A DNA stretch of 34,695 bases from JAKSCF01 sp028279945 (GTDB taxonomy: Bacteria > Bacillota > Clostridia > Peptostreptococcales > JAAYPU01). The notes under the pieces were generated by a model that was not told the DNA's origin, searched no databases, and worked only from the letters and a program-made list of their open reading frames with translations. Numbering within the stretch: the first letter of the stretch is position 1; each line of letters begins with the position of its first letter. This document shows, piece after piece, positions 6,382 through 15,475 of this stretch. Location: contig JANQMT010000144.1 of the NCBI GenBank assembly GCA_028279945.1, forward strand, positions 1-34,695, read 5' to 3'. A program made the translations under genes and the position numbers.

Positions 6382-7857
6382 TTATATAATTTTTCTGATA
6401 CTCTCAATTCGTTTTAAAATTCTTTCTTTTCCTAATACTTTTAATATTAAGCCCATATCCGGACCATGAACTTCTCCTGTTATGATAACACGAACAGGCA
6501 TATATAGGTTCTTTCCTTTATATCCATGTTCTTTCTGAATTTGCTTAAAGACTATTTTACCAAAATTCTCATCAATTGTATCTACTTCTTCTACTTTTTT
6601 TTCAAATATATTCATCAAATCATGAATATGTTCCAACTTTAATACATCTTCTGCTTCTTGATCATTAATTTGGATATGGTCTTTAAAGAACACTGCAGCC
6701 TCTTCCTTAATTTCTTGAAGATTGGATATCCTGTCCTTTAACAGTTGTACCATATCTCTTAGCCAAGCACTATTTTCATTTACATCATCTTTCGTTATAA
6801 AACCTGCTTCTATAAGATATGGGACAGACAGCGTGGTTAGTTGATCTAAGTCACTTTCCTTTATATAATGACTGTTGACCCAGTTGAGCTTATCGGTATC
6901 AAAAACACCACCGCTTTTAGAAACTCTTTTTATTGAAAAACTTTCAATAAGTTCTTTCATATTGAATAACTCTTTTTCATCCTCAGGGCTCCATCCTACC
7001 AAAGCCAGATAATTTATCAAGCCCTCAGGTAAATATCCTTTTCTTCTAAAGTCAGCAGCTGCAAAATCGCCATGTCTTTTACTCAGTTTTTTCTTTTCAC
7101 TGTTTAATATGTTAGGCAGATGTACAAATTGAGGCACCTTCCAGCCAAAGGCTTGATATAGGTAAACATGCTTGGGTGTAGAAATCACCCACTCTTCCCC
7201 TCTAATAACATGTGTAATCTCCATTAAATGATCATCTACTACTACTGCAAAATGGTATGTTGGGAATCCATCTGTCTTGACTAGCACTTGGTCATCTAAA
7301 TCATTGGTATTCACAGTTACTTGACCTCTGACAGCATCGTCAAAAGTAATTTCTGTATCTTTTGGCAGCTTTAAACGTATAACATGAGGTTCTCCATCTT
7401 TAGCTTTATTTTGAGCCTCTTCCAAATTAAGTTCCCTGCAGCAGCCATCATACCGCGGTGTTTCTCCTTCAGCCATTTGCTGTTCTCTTACTTGATCCAG
7501 TCGCTCTTTTGAACAAAAGCAATAATACGCCTGCCCTTTATTTAAAAGTTCATCGATATATTGCTTATATATTTCCAGCCTTTGGGATTGAATATAAGGG
7601 CCTTTATCTCCCATTTGAGAAATAGCGCCATCTTTTATTACAACACCCTCATCATGCTCAATACCTGCCCATTTCATTATGTCTAACATGTTTTCAACCG
7701 CATCATCAACATATCTACTCTGGTCAGTATCCTCGATTCTTAATATATATTCCCCATTATTTTGTTTCGCAAACAAATAATTATAAAGTGCCGTTCTTAA
7801 GCTTCCTATATGTACATATCCTGTAGGACTTGGCGCAAACCTGACTCTTACACTCAT
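6382..7857 (-). CDS. gltX: Glutamate--tRNA ligase
   Basis: Class I synthetase of 491 residues, cytosolic, charging tRNA-Glu. The HIGH motif is HIGS at residues 16-19 within RFAPSPTGYVHIGSLRTALYN, and KLSKR is at residues 257-261. Cysteines at Cys113, Cys115 and the Cys139-Cys140 pair fit the zinc region seen in some GluRS. The C-terminal anticodon domain is full length. GGAGG lies 4 bases before the ATG. It is the first gene of the cluster, with its own promoter, and is followed directly by the T-box. Whether it is discriminating or also charges tRNA-Gln cannot be decided here. Confidence 0.96.
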   Translation of the reverse strand: MSVRVRFAPSPTGYVHIGSLRTALYNYLFAKQNNGEYILRIEDTDQSRYVDDAVENMLDIMKWAGIEHDEGVVIKDGAISQMGDKGPYIQSQRLEIYKQYIDELLNKGQAYYCFCSKERLDQVREQQMAEGETPRYDGCCRELNLEEAQNKAKDGEPHVIRLKLPKDTEITFDDAVRGQVTVNTNDLDDQVLVKTDGFPTYHFAVVVDDHLMEITHVIRGEEWVISTPKHVYLYQAFGWKVPQFVHLPNILNSEKKKLSKRHGDFAAADFRRKGYLPEGLINYLALVGWSPEDEKELFNMKELIESFSIKRVSKSGGVFDTDKLNWVNSHYIKESDLDQLTTLSVPYLIEAGFITKDDVNENSAWLRDMVQLLKDRISNLQEIKEEAAVFFKDHIQINDQEAEDVLKLEHIHDLMNIFEKKVEEVDTIDENFGKIVFKQIQKEHGYKGKNLYMPVRVIITGEVHGPDMGLILKVLGKERILKRIESIRKII

Positions 7858-7935
7858 TACTACTCCTCCGATTGTTTTATTCCTTCTATTTTGACACTAC
7901 TTAGCCGGTATCCTGTATAGGAACACCACTTATGT

Positions 7936-7964
7936 ATTATATATGAACCATACAGGTTTATCAA
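7936..7964 (-). promoter_or_regulatory. Sigma-A promoter of the gltX operon
   Basis: On the minus strand TTGATA (7959-7964) and a perfect TATAAT (7936-7941) are 17 bases apart. The predicted start near 7929 gives a leader of about 70 bases before the gltX ATG at 7857. Confidence 0.75.
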
Positions 7965-8057
7965 CTTTGCAGCTATATTAATCTGTCAAAAATCATTAGG
8001 AATGATACCATATAGCCGATTATTTATCTTCTATCTGCTTGTCCTCTCATTACATAA

Positions 8058-8075
8058 AACATGCCGAAGGCATAC
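8058..8075 (-). terminator. Weak terminator-like hairpin after the M23 endopeptidase gene
   Basis: ATGCC-3 bases-GGCAT forms a short stem (8061-8073) followed on the minus strand by GTTTTATG. The stem is only 5 bp and the U-run is short, so activity is uncertain. Confidence 0.35.
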
Positions 8076-8118
8076 ATATTATTAACTTAAAGGAGATATT
8101 TGTAATGAAGAAATACCA

Positions 8119-9510
8119 TTAATAATCTATATATTTATTAGGATTTTGCGGTACATTGTTGACTCTAACTTCAAAATGCAAGTGAACACCGGTTGTTCTT
8201 CCCGTGTCTCCCATTTTCGCGATGATTTGTCCTTTATCCACCTTATCACCTTTTTTAACTAAAATTTCTTGACAATGCCCATATAAAGTGGTTCTATTTT
8301 CGCCATGAGATATAATGACCGCTAAGCCATAATCTCCCTTCCATCCTGCAAAGCTTACAATGCCACCGTCAGCCGCTGCTATTGCTGTTCCACGAGAGTT
8401 TGCAATATCCACGCCCGTATGCATACGTCCCCATCTTCTTCCAAAAGGAGATGTAACCGTTCCTCTGGTTGGGCTGTCTAATGCACCGGTACCTAAAGAA
8501 GATGGTATGGCTTTGGTTCCAATTAACACGGTTTGTTTTTTAGGTTGTTCTTTAATTTCTGAATCCAAAGTTTCAACCTGAACCTCTTTTCCATTTTCTC
8601 GAGTTACTTTTGTATTGGTTTCTTTTACACCATATACCCCTTGGATTTTTATTTTTTCTTCCCCTTCATATAGAGTGTCCGTTTTTTCATATACGAAGTC
8701 ATACGGGATTTTTTCGCTAACAACTGCTTTTTCTACACTGACTACTGTAAAAAAAGGTTTAGCAGTTACTAAGTTTATGGTCTGACCAATCTGAATCGCC
8801 TCTGGTTTTATTTTTGGGTTTGCTTGGGCTAATTCTTCAACGGAAAGTTCAAATTTTTGAGCTATCGTCCAAAAACATTCACCATTTTTCACGGTATATT
8901 CTTGTTTTTCATTGGTTCCGGTGAGTATATATCTTAATGCACTATCATAATCCACTAATTCATCACTACTGACATTAATGAATTCTACTTCAACATTCTC
9001 TTTTATTCCTACGTACAAGTATTGACTGCCCTTTTTCAGGTAATGCTCTTTTACAGCTTCAAGCAATTGATTCGCTTTATTCTCATTATTTAAGACAACA
9101 ACTTTTTCTCCATTTACCATAATGCCCCATGCTTTTAAATAGGCATTCTCGGATTGAGCTAATGCGTTGTAAATACTCTTTTCATCTGAAAATTCATTAT
9201 CGACACCTTTAACAGGCTCACATTTAATAAATTTTTGATTAATAGTTGCTTCTGCTCCATATTTTAAGGTTAAATCCTGTTCTACAGAGTCAATGATTTC
9301 AAGTAATTCATCCTCACTATTAATGTAACCCACCTCTTGCCCCTTTACACTTACCAGGTAAGCAGATGTTTCAGGAGAAATTACAAATTGTATTCCTAAA
9401 AGACTAACGATTATTGTAAGCACTAATACAAAAAATAATAGACGTTTATTATTTTGTTTTTTAATCATTCTCTTAAGGGTTCTCTTTAGCTTCATTTTAA
9501 AATGATTCAT
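8119..9510 (-). CDS. Membrane-anchored LysM-G5-M23 cell-wall endopeptidase
   Basis: The protein (463 residues from the chosen ATG) should act outside the membrane on peptidoglycan. A basic N-terminus precedes one transmembrane helix (about residues 24-44), then an alpha/beta region, a LysM domain (about 205-247, YTVKNGECFWTIAQKF), a G5 domain (about 254-332, ending KQTVLIGTK), and a C-terminal M23 peptidase domain (about 345-460). Zinc ligands HTGVD (His364, Asp368) and HLH (His443, His445) and the extra His412 are all present, so it should be active. The ATG at 9510 is preferred because AGGTAGGG lies just upstream; an in-frame ATG at 9534 has no good ribosome site. No partner gene is adjacent. 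Confidence 0.88.
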   Translation of the reverse strand: MNHFKMKLKRTLKRMIKKQNNKRLLFFVLVLTIIVSLLGIQFVISPETSAYLVSVKGQEVGYINSEDELLEIIDSVEQDLTLKYGAEATINQKFIKCEPVKGVDNEFSDEKSIYNALAQSENAYLKAWGIMVNGEKVVVLNNENKANQLLEAVKEHYLKKGSQYLYVGIKENVEVEFINVSSDELVDYDSALRYILTGTNEKQEYTVKNGECFWTIAQKFELSVEELAQANPKIKPEAIQIGQTINLVTAKPFFTVVSVEKAVVSEKIPYDFVYEKTDTLYEGEEKIKIQGVYGVKETNTKVTRENGKEVQVETLDSEIKEQPKKQTVLIGTKAIPSSLGTGALDSPTRGTVTSPFGRRWGRMHTGVDIANSRGTAIAAADGGIVSFAGWKGDYGLAVIISHGENRTTLYGHCQEILVKKGDKVDKGQIIAKMGDTGRTTGVHLHFEVRVNNVPQNPNKYIDY

Positions 9511-9883
9511 GGTTTCCCTACCTTTGACTTTCATTACAGTTTCTTAAATATAAGCAACACATTTTATATTAATATATAAATCTTAACTTTTTCTTAAGAA
9601 AATGTAATGATTATTTTTTCATTAGGAAATTTTTACAGTTTTTCTATATTAGTTTATGCAAAATGATTGTATTATACGCACCTATTTTTGCGTTCTTTCA
9701 TATGATTACCTTACAAAACTGTGACATATATCGTTCACTTTAATAAATATTTATTCAATATATATCTATTCGACATATGTTAATTATGTTCTTGTAAGCG
9801 ATAAGTATAACATAAGTTTAAGGTCAAGTCTTAATTTCAAACTCAAACTTAAGCTCAATCTCCTGTCCCCTGTGACCTGTCCT
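9511..9883. other. AT-rich intergenic region, 373 bp
   Basis: I see no gene here. It contains the upstream region of the endopeptidase gene, an AT palindrome AATAAATATTTATT (9742-9755), and at its right edge the heptamer repeats described separately. Several TATAAT-like words occur, but none has a convincing -35 at correct spacing. Confidence 0.6.
9862..9882. repeat. Heptamer tandem repeat (CCTGTCC type)
   Basis: Three units in a row: CCTGTCC, CCTGTGA, CCTGTCC. They directly abut the stop codon of the 165-aa gene. Strand composition is strongly skewed, unlike the AT-rich surroundings. Confidence 0.6.
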
Positions 9884-10381
9884 CTATAACAACGTAATCA
9901 ACACTTCCATTTCGCTTAATGCCTGATTCATCTTTGGATAATCAAGGGTTTCTGCAGAAATAGAATCATTCATTCTTTTAATTAATTCTACAATCATGCT
10001 GAAATACCTTTCATTCCATATATCTTTATTGTCTTTAATGGAACTGCAAACATATATCATCACAGCATTGCTTTTATTAACAAACTGATATAACAGCTTG
10101 GTTTTAGAGTCTATTGGTTCTTTAAGGTCTGCTACTTGTAATACGGTTTGTTCTTTAGCTTCATTAAAATATCTGAATATTGCATCATACTCAGCATCAG
10201 ATAATGATTGATTTTTAAATTCATCGAGATGATTTAAAAGTACCTCTAAAATCTTTTTTACTTCTTGCTGTTTTTGTATATAGTCCGCTTGCACAATATG
10301 ATTCTTATTGGCTGTCATGCCTACAAAAATACTACCTGTAATAATCACAGTCATTAGAAAAAAAGAAAGCTTGGCATGCAT
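9884..10381 (-). CDS. Exported protein of unknown function downstream of the ger operon
   Basis: I do not recognise this 165-residue protein. It has an N-terminal hydrophobic segment (residues 4-23, LSFFLMTVIITGSIFVGMTA), which is a signal peptide or anchor, followed by a mostly helical domain, with a long helix near residues 35-75 and another near 120-160. There are no recognisable catalytic motifs and no lipobox. GGAG lies 7 bases before the ATG. It follows gerB by 70 bp on the same strand with no visible terminator, so it may be co-transcribed with the germination operon and act in the spore, but this is inference from position only. Confidence 0.75.
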   Translation of the reverse strand: MHAKLSFFLMTVIITGSIFVGMTANKNHIVQADYIQKQQEVKKILEVLLNHLDEFKNQSLSDAEYDAIFRYFNEAKEQTVLQVADLKEPIDSKTKLLYQFVNKSNAVMIYVCSSIKDNKDIWNERYFSMIVELIKRMNDSISAETLDYPKMNQALSEMEVLITLL

Positions 10382-10451
10382 CTTTTATCTCCACCTAAAC
10401 CTAAGAATATACCCATTTTATTAGATTATTTCTTCACTGTCTATAGGCGTT

Positions 10452-11540
10452 TTAGATTTTTTTTCTTATTTTTCCAATAATGAAAATGGCTATTGGGATC
10501 AGCAGCCCAAATATTACATTTAACTGCAAGCCCATTTTACTTGAAAATTCCTGCAGCTCAAAAACATTTCGGCAAAGATATAAGCTTAAAATAGCTTGAA
10601 AAATGATATAGATATTAATAAATGATTTCATATGATTCAAATTAAACAGGGATTTAATCAATTCCAGTACAATGAAAGTAAATACAGCAATGATGATAAA
10701 ATCGGAAATGATCCATGTAGATATTAAGATGGATTCTATCCTTTCAAATACATCTACTACCGAAATCTGTTTGACCGTTGCGTAAAAAGTTAATGGTGCC
10801 CTTTGCATAATTTCATATCCTAATGTTCCTACAGCGGTAGTGATTAAACATATGGTGATAAAAAACAAAAAAATGCCTGCTTTAATGCCTTGTTTTAATA
10901 ATTGGTCTTTTTCAGCAATCTTATCCCCTATCATAAACAAAAAAAAGATATACACCCAAAGCCCTGACAAGGCCAGACTCCCTTTTAATACCGGCACAAT
11001 TTCTCTATAACTAAGAGGTGTTAAATATTTTATTTTGATTTCAGGAATTAATAATATGACTAGAAGGAAAAATATAGCACTAAGAATGACAACAAAAATT
11101 TCATTCATTCTGGCAATCACTACAATACCTGAGCTCAAAGTATATGCCACCAGCACCAACATAATAACAATAAATAAAATAATACTGATACTCGGGTAAA
11201 CCGATGTTACCAACCTTTCCGCATAATATCTAATGTATAGACCTAATAATATACTCAGCCATGTGATATATAAAAAGCATACTATTTTACCAATGTATTT
11301 GCTCAAAGTAATGTTTAATATATAACAAAACGGCTGATTTTCATGCTTTTTATACATGGATTGAATCATCCAAATATGTAGTACTAATATAACAAGAGAA
11401 GCTAGAGGTACCAGCCAAGCTGCTTGTTTGGCATTTTTTGCTGCTACAGCGGCCACCAATCTAACACTTGGCGTATACACTAAGGTTAAATACAAAAACA
11501 ATGCTTGCTTTAATGAGATCTTCTCTTTATCTGTAATCAA
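10452..11540 (-). CDS. gerB: Spore germinant receptor subunit B (GerAB-type permease)
   Basis: This 362-residue integral membrane protein has about ten hydrophobic helices and belongs to the spore permease family (GerAB/GerBB/GerKB), related to amino-acid transporters of the APC fold. In germinant receptors the B subunit binds the germinant in the inner spore membrane. The N-terminus EKISLKQALFLYLTLVYTPS is typical of the family. The start is TTG, 11 bases after GGGAG, with no ATG nearby. It is last in the A-C-D-B order. The germinant cannot be told from sequence. Confidence 0.9.
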   Translation of the reverse strand: MITDKEKISLKQALFLYLTLVYTPSVRLVAAVAAKNAKQAAWLVPLASLVILVLHIWMIQSMYKKHENQPFCYILNITLSKYIGKIVCFLYITWLSILLGLYIRYYAERLVTSVYPSISIILFIVIMLVLVAYTLSSGIVVIARMNEIFVVILSAIFFLLVILLIPEIKIKYLTPLSYREIVPVLKGSLALSGLWVYIFFLFMIGDKIAEKDQLLKQGIKAGIFLFFITICLITTAVGTLGYEIMQRAPLTFYATVKQISVVDVFERIESILISTWIISDFIIIAVFTFIVLELIKSLFNLNHMKSFINIYIIFQAILSLYLCRNVFELQEFSSKMGLQLNVIFGLLIPIAIFIIGKIRKKI

Positions 11541-11579
11541 TTTAACCTGCTCCCTTCTCCCTATAGGTAATATGTTTTT

Positions 11580-11780
11580 TTAGTCTTTAAGCCCCAACAT
11601 CTTTAACATAAAATATACAAGACTGTTCCTATACGGATTCGACAAATAAAAAATACCTAAAGCTAAGGTCATCGTTGCAAACAATAAATATACGACTATT
11701 TCTTTCTTTTCTTTTCTCTTTTTCATGTAGATTAATTCCAGTACACTCACTAATAGAACTAAGACAATAAAATAATACAT
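11580..11780 (-). CDS. Small two-helix membrane protein, candidate germinant receptor D subunit
   Basis: This 66-residue protein has two predicted membrane helices (about residues 2-18 and 28-46) joined by a very basic loop, KKRKEKKE, which should face the cytosol. It lies 5 bases after the gerC stop, with an AGAGAAG-type ribosome site, and 39 bp before gerB. Small two-helix proteins of about 70-80 residues, called D subunits, are encoded in some GerA-family operons of Bacillus and modulate receptor activity. Size, topology and position fit that group; sequence similarity could not be tested. Confidence 0.72.
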   Translation of the reverse strand: MYYFIVLVLLVSVLELIYMKKRKEKKEIVVYLLFATMTLALGIFYLSNPYRNSLVYFMLKMLGLKD

Positions 11781-11785
11781 CTTCT

Positions 11786-12964
11786 CTATTTCTCCCTATA
11801 TCCAATTGGGTCTTTGATAACATATGTTCTATTAACTCTAGCCTTTACCGAAACCTTTACGGGCACATTTTTAAACTCTTCTTCCCAGTTATCTTTATAT
11901 GCATCCCATTTAATTGGATATTTATGATATACGGCATTACCAAATTGCAAAAAATCGGAGCCTTTTTCCTGAGCATATTTTACAGCATCTTTCACCTCTA
12001 TTTCTATTTGGTCCTTGATCTGCTGTTTGATATGGTCAATGGCACTTTCAGTAAAAATATTCTGGCTGCCCTCATATTCGGCAATATTACTTGACATTTT
12101 GATCTCTACTGTTATGGAAAGTTTCCCTTCACTAATTTGGGGAATCAGTTTTGTTTTTGAGTCAATTATTTCCATAGAGATTTCCTGATCTTCTTTATCT
12201 TTTACAACAATAACGCCGCTATCTATTTTGTTTAATATCCAATTCAGCCCCCTAGCTTTTTTTTCTGTTACATACCCTACCAATTTTTCATTCTTAAAGA
12301 CTGCATACCCGTCTAAATACGGATCATACTTACCTTTGTCTTCTTCACCCCCTTCCGTTTTCTGAACCAATTTTATGGTAGGAACATGAATACAAGTATA
12401 TTCACTGGTTGCCATGCTTATAATGTCTGCCAAAGTTATTTCACTGGAATAAGATAACAACCCGGCATCTTCAAAGATGTTATCCAGTTTTTCCGACACA
12501 TCAAACATGGACGTATTAATTTTTCTAATCATCTCTTCGCCTGTTACACCTCTTACAATTATAACCACGGGTGTCAGCCTTAACTCATGATCTCTGATAA
12601 TAAAATCTATGTACTTCAGAAGACCTTCTTTGGCTGCTTCTTCACTTATGATTACAAATTCCAGATGCCCCCAAAATACATCCTTGCTGGCAAAGCCGTC
12701 AAATTCTTTGCTGACCTCAAAAATGGTCTGCCCTTCATGTGTTAATATATGAGCTTCTTTTTCAGACATTTCGGTAGCAGCATCGGAGTGCATGGATTTA
12801 GAAATAATCGTAACACGTACTCTGTCACTTTCACCTTTGTCAAATGCTGCAGTCTGAATAAATAAGTTATGATCTATTTCTCTTCTTCCTTTAACAACTT
12901 CTGCACAGCTGCATGCCAATACCATCACACATAGTGTGAGTATACCGATTATAATTTTTTTCAT
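11786..12964 (-). CDS. gerC: Spore germinant receptor subunit C (GerC-type lipoprotein)
   Basis: This 392-residue protein has a lipoprotein signal peptide: MKK, a hydrophobic core, then VLAC with the likely lipidated Cys18 (Cys20 is also near). After it come the domains of the Ger(x)C family, including REIDHNLFIQTAAFDKGE near residue 28 and a C-terminal ISVTVEIK/VKVSVKARV-type beta region. C subunits sit on the outer face of the inner spore membrane and are needed for receptor function. The ATG overlaps the gerA stop as ATGA, so the two are translationally coupled. Confidence 0.93.
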   Translation of the reverse strand: MKKIIIGILTLCVMVLACSCAEVVKGRREIDHNLFIQTAAFDKGESDRVRVTIISKSMHSDAATEMSEKEAHILTHEGQTIFEVSKEFDGFASKDVFWGHLEFVIISEEAAKEGLLKYIDFIIRDHELRLTPVVIIVRGVTGEEMIRKINTSMFDVSEKLDNIFEDAGLLSYSSEITLADIISMATSEYTCIHVPTIKLVQKTEGGEEDKGKYDPYLDGYAVFKNEKLVGYVTEKKARGLNWILNKIDSGVIVVKDKEDQEISMEIIDSKTKLIPQISEGKLSITVEIKMSSNIAEYEGSQNIFTESAIDHIKQQIKDQIEIEVKDAVKYAQEKGSDFLQFGNAVYHKYPIKWDAYKDNWEEEFKNVPVKVSVKARVNRTYVIKDPIGYREK

Positions 12965-14496
12965 CGTTGACCACCACGGCTTTTTTTAGTATTTGGAGAT
13001 TTTAAAAACAGCGGTCGGAGTAAATGATATTTCATTGGTGCTCTAACCATTGTATCCAACCATTCACTTTTCTTAGTTCCGGCAAAAGGAGCCAAATATG
13101 GAACACCAATAGATTCAATGCTTGCAAGACCATGCACAAATAAAATACCTCCTATACTTAATCCGAAAAGCCCTATAGCACTTGCCAAAAGGGCTAAGAT
13201 AAATCGCCAAACCCTTAGTGCATTACTAAAATCTTGACTAGGCATGGTATAACTGGCTATAGCCGTAATAGCAATAACCATAACTACTCCCGGTGACACA
13301 AATTTAGCATTAACCGCTGCTTCTCCTACTACCAAAGCACCTACAATGGAAACAGCTTGTCCTATGGGCTTTGGTAGTCGTACCCCGGCTTCAATTAATA
13401 TCTCAAATGCAACCAGCATCAACATAACTTCAACAAAAATGGGAAAGGGTACGCCTTCTTTTGATGCTGCAATTGAAACTGCCAGTTCTGTAGGTATCAT
13501 TTCCGGATGAAAAGTCGTAATGGATATATAGAAACCCGGAAGTAATAACGTTACCAGCATAAGTACATATCTTAAAAATCGGAGCAAAGAACCTGTAACA
13601 TAATTCTGTGAATAATCTTCAGGTGCTTGTAAAAAGCTTGCTATGGTAACCGGAACAAGCAGCGCAACAGGAATCCCATCAATTAAGACCCCTACTCTTC
13701 CTTCAATAATATCGGCACAGAAGATATCTGCTCTTTCTGTTGTAAATACTTGTGGAAAAATACTCATATTTCTTTCTACTAAAGCCTCTTGTATTGTCCC
13801 AACGCTGACAGAACTGGCTACATGAATAAGACCTATTTTCTTTTTTACTTCTTCTACTATGGCCTTATTGGCAATACCATCAATATATATGATGGCCACC
13901 GGAACACGGCTCTGTTCTCCTATAGTGAGCTCGTCCATAACTAAATTGTACGTTCTTATTTTTCTTCGTATTGTCCCTTTATTATCTTTCAGACTCTCCA
14001 CAAAACTATCTTTAGAACCTTTTACAATGTTTTCGCTGGGCTCTTCGATATTTCGTCTTGCAAATTCTTTGGTATTAAAACTGAAAGCAATTTTTTCTTT
14101 ATCGAAAATGATAACGGTATAGCCATTTAATATATCGGTTACGGCATCATTAATATGATGCCTAATGGTTTGCTGACAAAAATAAAGTCCGCCTTTTTTG
14201 ATGTATTGGACAACTTCTTTTTCGTTCTTCATTTGATCTATTTTTTTATTGTCCAACAAGGGTTGTAATATGTACTCACTTACCATTTGCTTATCCGTCA
14301 ATTCATTTATAAAGCATAATAAGAATGGAATTTCTGTTTCAGCGAAAATAACACTTTCTCTTAAAACAGCATCTGACTTTTTTAATACTTCTTTAACATT
14401 TTTCATTGTCAGCTGCATTTTACCCAGGTCAATAGGCTCACTAAACACTGTTTCTTCAGGAAGTTTTTTTCTTTTTAAAAACCGATCAAAAACCAT
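12961..14496 (-). CDS. gerA: Spore germinant receptor subunit A (GerA family)
   Basis: The 511-residue protein has a soluble N-terminal half (about residues 1-280) with the GerA-family segment VPVAIIYIDGIANKAIVEEVKKKI and GRVGVLIDGIPVALLVP, then four or five membrane helices (about residues 295-465), including PEMIPTELAVSIAASKEGVPFP. In Bacillus this subunit contributes to an ion channel that opens on germinant binding. The ATG at 14496 is chosen because GAGGG lies 8 bases upstream; TTG and GTG codons upstream at 14511 and 14505 overlap that site. It follows yyaC by 61 bp without a clear terminator. Confidence 0.93.
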   Translation of the reverse strand: MVFDRFLKRKKLPEETVFSEPIDLGKMQLTMKNVKEVLKKSDAVLRESVIFAETEIPFLLCFINELTDKQMVSEYILQPLLDNKKIDQMKNEKEVVQYIKKGGLYFCQQTIRHHINDAVTDILNGYTVIIFDKEKIAFSFNTKEFARRNIEEPSENIVKGSKDSFVESLKDNKGTIRRKIRTYNLVMDELTIGEQSRVPVAIIYIDGIANKAIVEEVKKKIGLIHVASSVSVGTIQEALVERNMSIFPQVFTTERADIFCADIIEGRVGVLIDGIPVALLVPVTIASFLQAPEDYSQNYVTGSLLRFLRYVLMLVTLLLPGFYISITTFHPEMIPTELAVSIAASKEGVPFPIFVEVMLMLVAFEILIEAGVRLPKPIGQAVSIVGALVVGEAAVNAKFVSPGVVMVIAITAIASYTMPSQDFSNALRVWRFILALLASAIGLFGLSIGGILFVHGLASIESIGVPYLAPFAGTKKSEWLDTMVRAPMKYHLLRPLFLKSPNTKKSRGGQR

Positions 14497-14557
14497 ATTG
14501 TACACCCTCAATTGAATTCGTTATTGTTTTATAATTCGTTTTTTTATTGAGACATCT

Positions 14558-15172
14558 TTATTTGTTAACCACCGTATCATATAAGCTTTGATATTCTTCA
14601 TTTAAATCTGGCTGCTGCTGTTTCATTTGTCGTTTGTATAAAACATAACTGATGGCATTGGCTGTTTTCTCGGCCATAAGATATACCATTCCCAAAGGCG
14701 CACTTTGCAACATCACTAAAGGTGCAAAACCTGAAATCGCAACAATACCTGAAACAGCTATATCTCCTATGGACGGAAGAGATTTACCGACTCCGCTTCC
14801 CGGTCTTATAGGCCCATATTTTAACCCTATCTGGCCGACGTAACTGGAATAACCTACAGAAGAATCCAAGGCAATAATTAGTGTATTCTCTTGATCCAAT
14901 TGATCTATTGTTTTTCCCAAGGTGAGTGCATGAACAGGTTCAGAGAGAGTTCCATATAAATCAAAAGCATACATCGTATACTTAGACAACATGTGGCCAA
15001 CCAACGGACCATAGCTGTCTCCCGTCGAACGATCTGTGCCTATACATACTACTGCTATTTGCTCATATGGTTTTTGAATATTCTCCACCATTTTATACAA
15101 AGTATTACTTAACTCGAATTGTGAATACTTCTCTTTCATATTAATATATATGGAATCTTTTAATCTCTTCAT
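14558..15172 (-). CDS. yyaC: Sporulation protein YyaC family (GPR-like fold)
   Basis: This 204-residue protein matches the YyaC/DUF1256 family, which resembles the germination protease GPR. Diagnostic segments are VVCIGTDRSTGDSYGPLVGHML (about residues 42-63), IIALDSSVG (about 99-107) and GVGKSLPSIGDIAVSGIV (about 126-143), including the aspartates expected of the hydrogenase-maturation-protease-like fold. Family genes are expressed in the forespore in Bacillus; biochemical activity is not established to my knowledge. GGAGG lies 7 bases before the ATG. Its position directly ahead of gerA suggests shared sporulation-time expression. Confidence 0.88.
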   Translation of the reverse strand: MKRLKDSIYINMKEKYSQFELSNTLYKMVENIQKPYEQIAVVCIGTDRSTGDSYGPLVGHMLSKYTMYAFDLYGTLSEPVHALTLGKTIDQLDQENTLIIALDSSVGYSSYVGQIGLKYGPIRPGSGVGKSLPSIGDIAVSGIVAISGFAPLVMLQSAPLGMVYLMAEKTANAISYVLYKRQMKQQQPDLNEEYQSLYDTVVNK

Positions 15173-15475
15173 GAAAATCCCTCCTTCAAGTTAATATACT
15201 CAAACTTAAAAGGAAATATTTATCATTTATAAAATAAAATCCAAATCTTTTGAGTGATAACCGCTTCGTATCTAATAAAGTATAATATTCATCCATAAAA
15301 CCATTGAAACAAGTGTGAAAATATGGTATTATCCTACAAATTACAAATATAGGGAAGTCTTATCCAGATTACATTTAAATAAAATAAAAAGAAGTTGAAA
15401 TTGATTTTAATTAAATATAAATGGAAATTATATAAACTGTGGTTTCCTATCAATAAATAAATTGGAGTGATGATT
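15173..15475. other. Divergent intergenic region between yyaC and aroG, 303 bp
   Basis: It holds the yyaC ribosome site at the left, the aroG promoter (15304-15332), and an aroG leader of roughly 135 bases that is AT-rich with no T-box or clear attenuator. I looked for sigma-F, sigma-G and sigma-E type sites for yyaC on the minus strand and found none convincing. Confidence 0.6.
15304..15332 (+). promoter_or_regulatory. Sigma-A promoter of the DAHP synthase gene
   Basis: TTGAAA (15304-15309) and TATTAT (15327-15332) are 17 bases apart on the plus strand. The predicted start near 15339 gives a 5' untranslated leader of about 135 bases. Confidence 0.7.

Noticed and set aside
6233..6469. Plus-strand open frame of 78 codons
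   Set aside because: It lies across the T-box leader and the 3' end of gltX, and its composition is that of antisense sequence.
8105..8122. Five-codon plus-strand frame MKKYH after a perfect AAAGGAGAT ribosome-like site
   Set aside because: It overlaps the stop of the endopeptidase gene, is far too short and has no downstream partner on that strand.
9742..9755. Palindrome AATAAATATTTATT
   Set aside because: Pure A/T in an AT-rich gap; expected by chance and not placed on a promoter I can define.
11629..11823. Alternative minus-strand frame of 64 codons overlapping the D-like gene
   Set aside because: It runs through the gerC 3' end and the D-like gene in another frame, has no ribosome site and lacks the two-helix pattern.
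12961..14515. Several plus-strand frames of 60-88 codons
   Set aside because: They are antisense shadows of gerA with no ribosome sites and no recognisable protein features.
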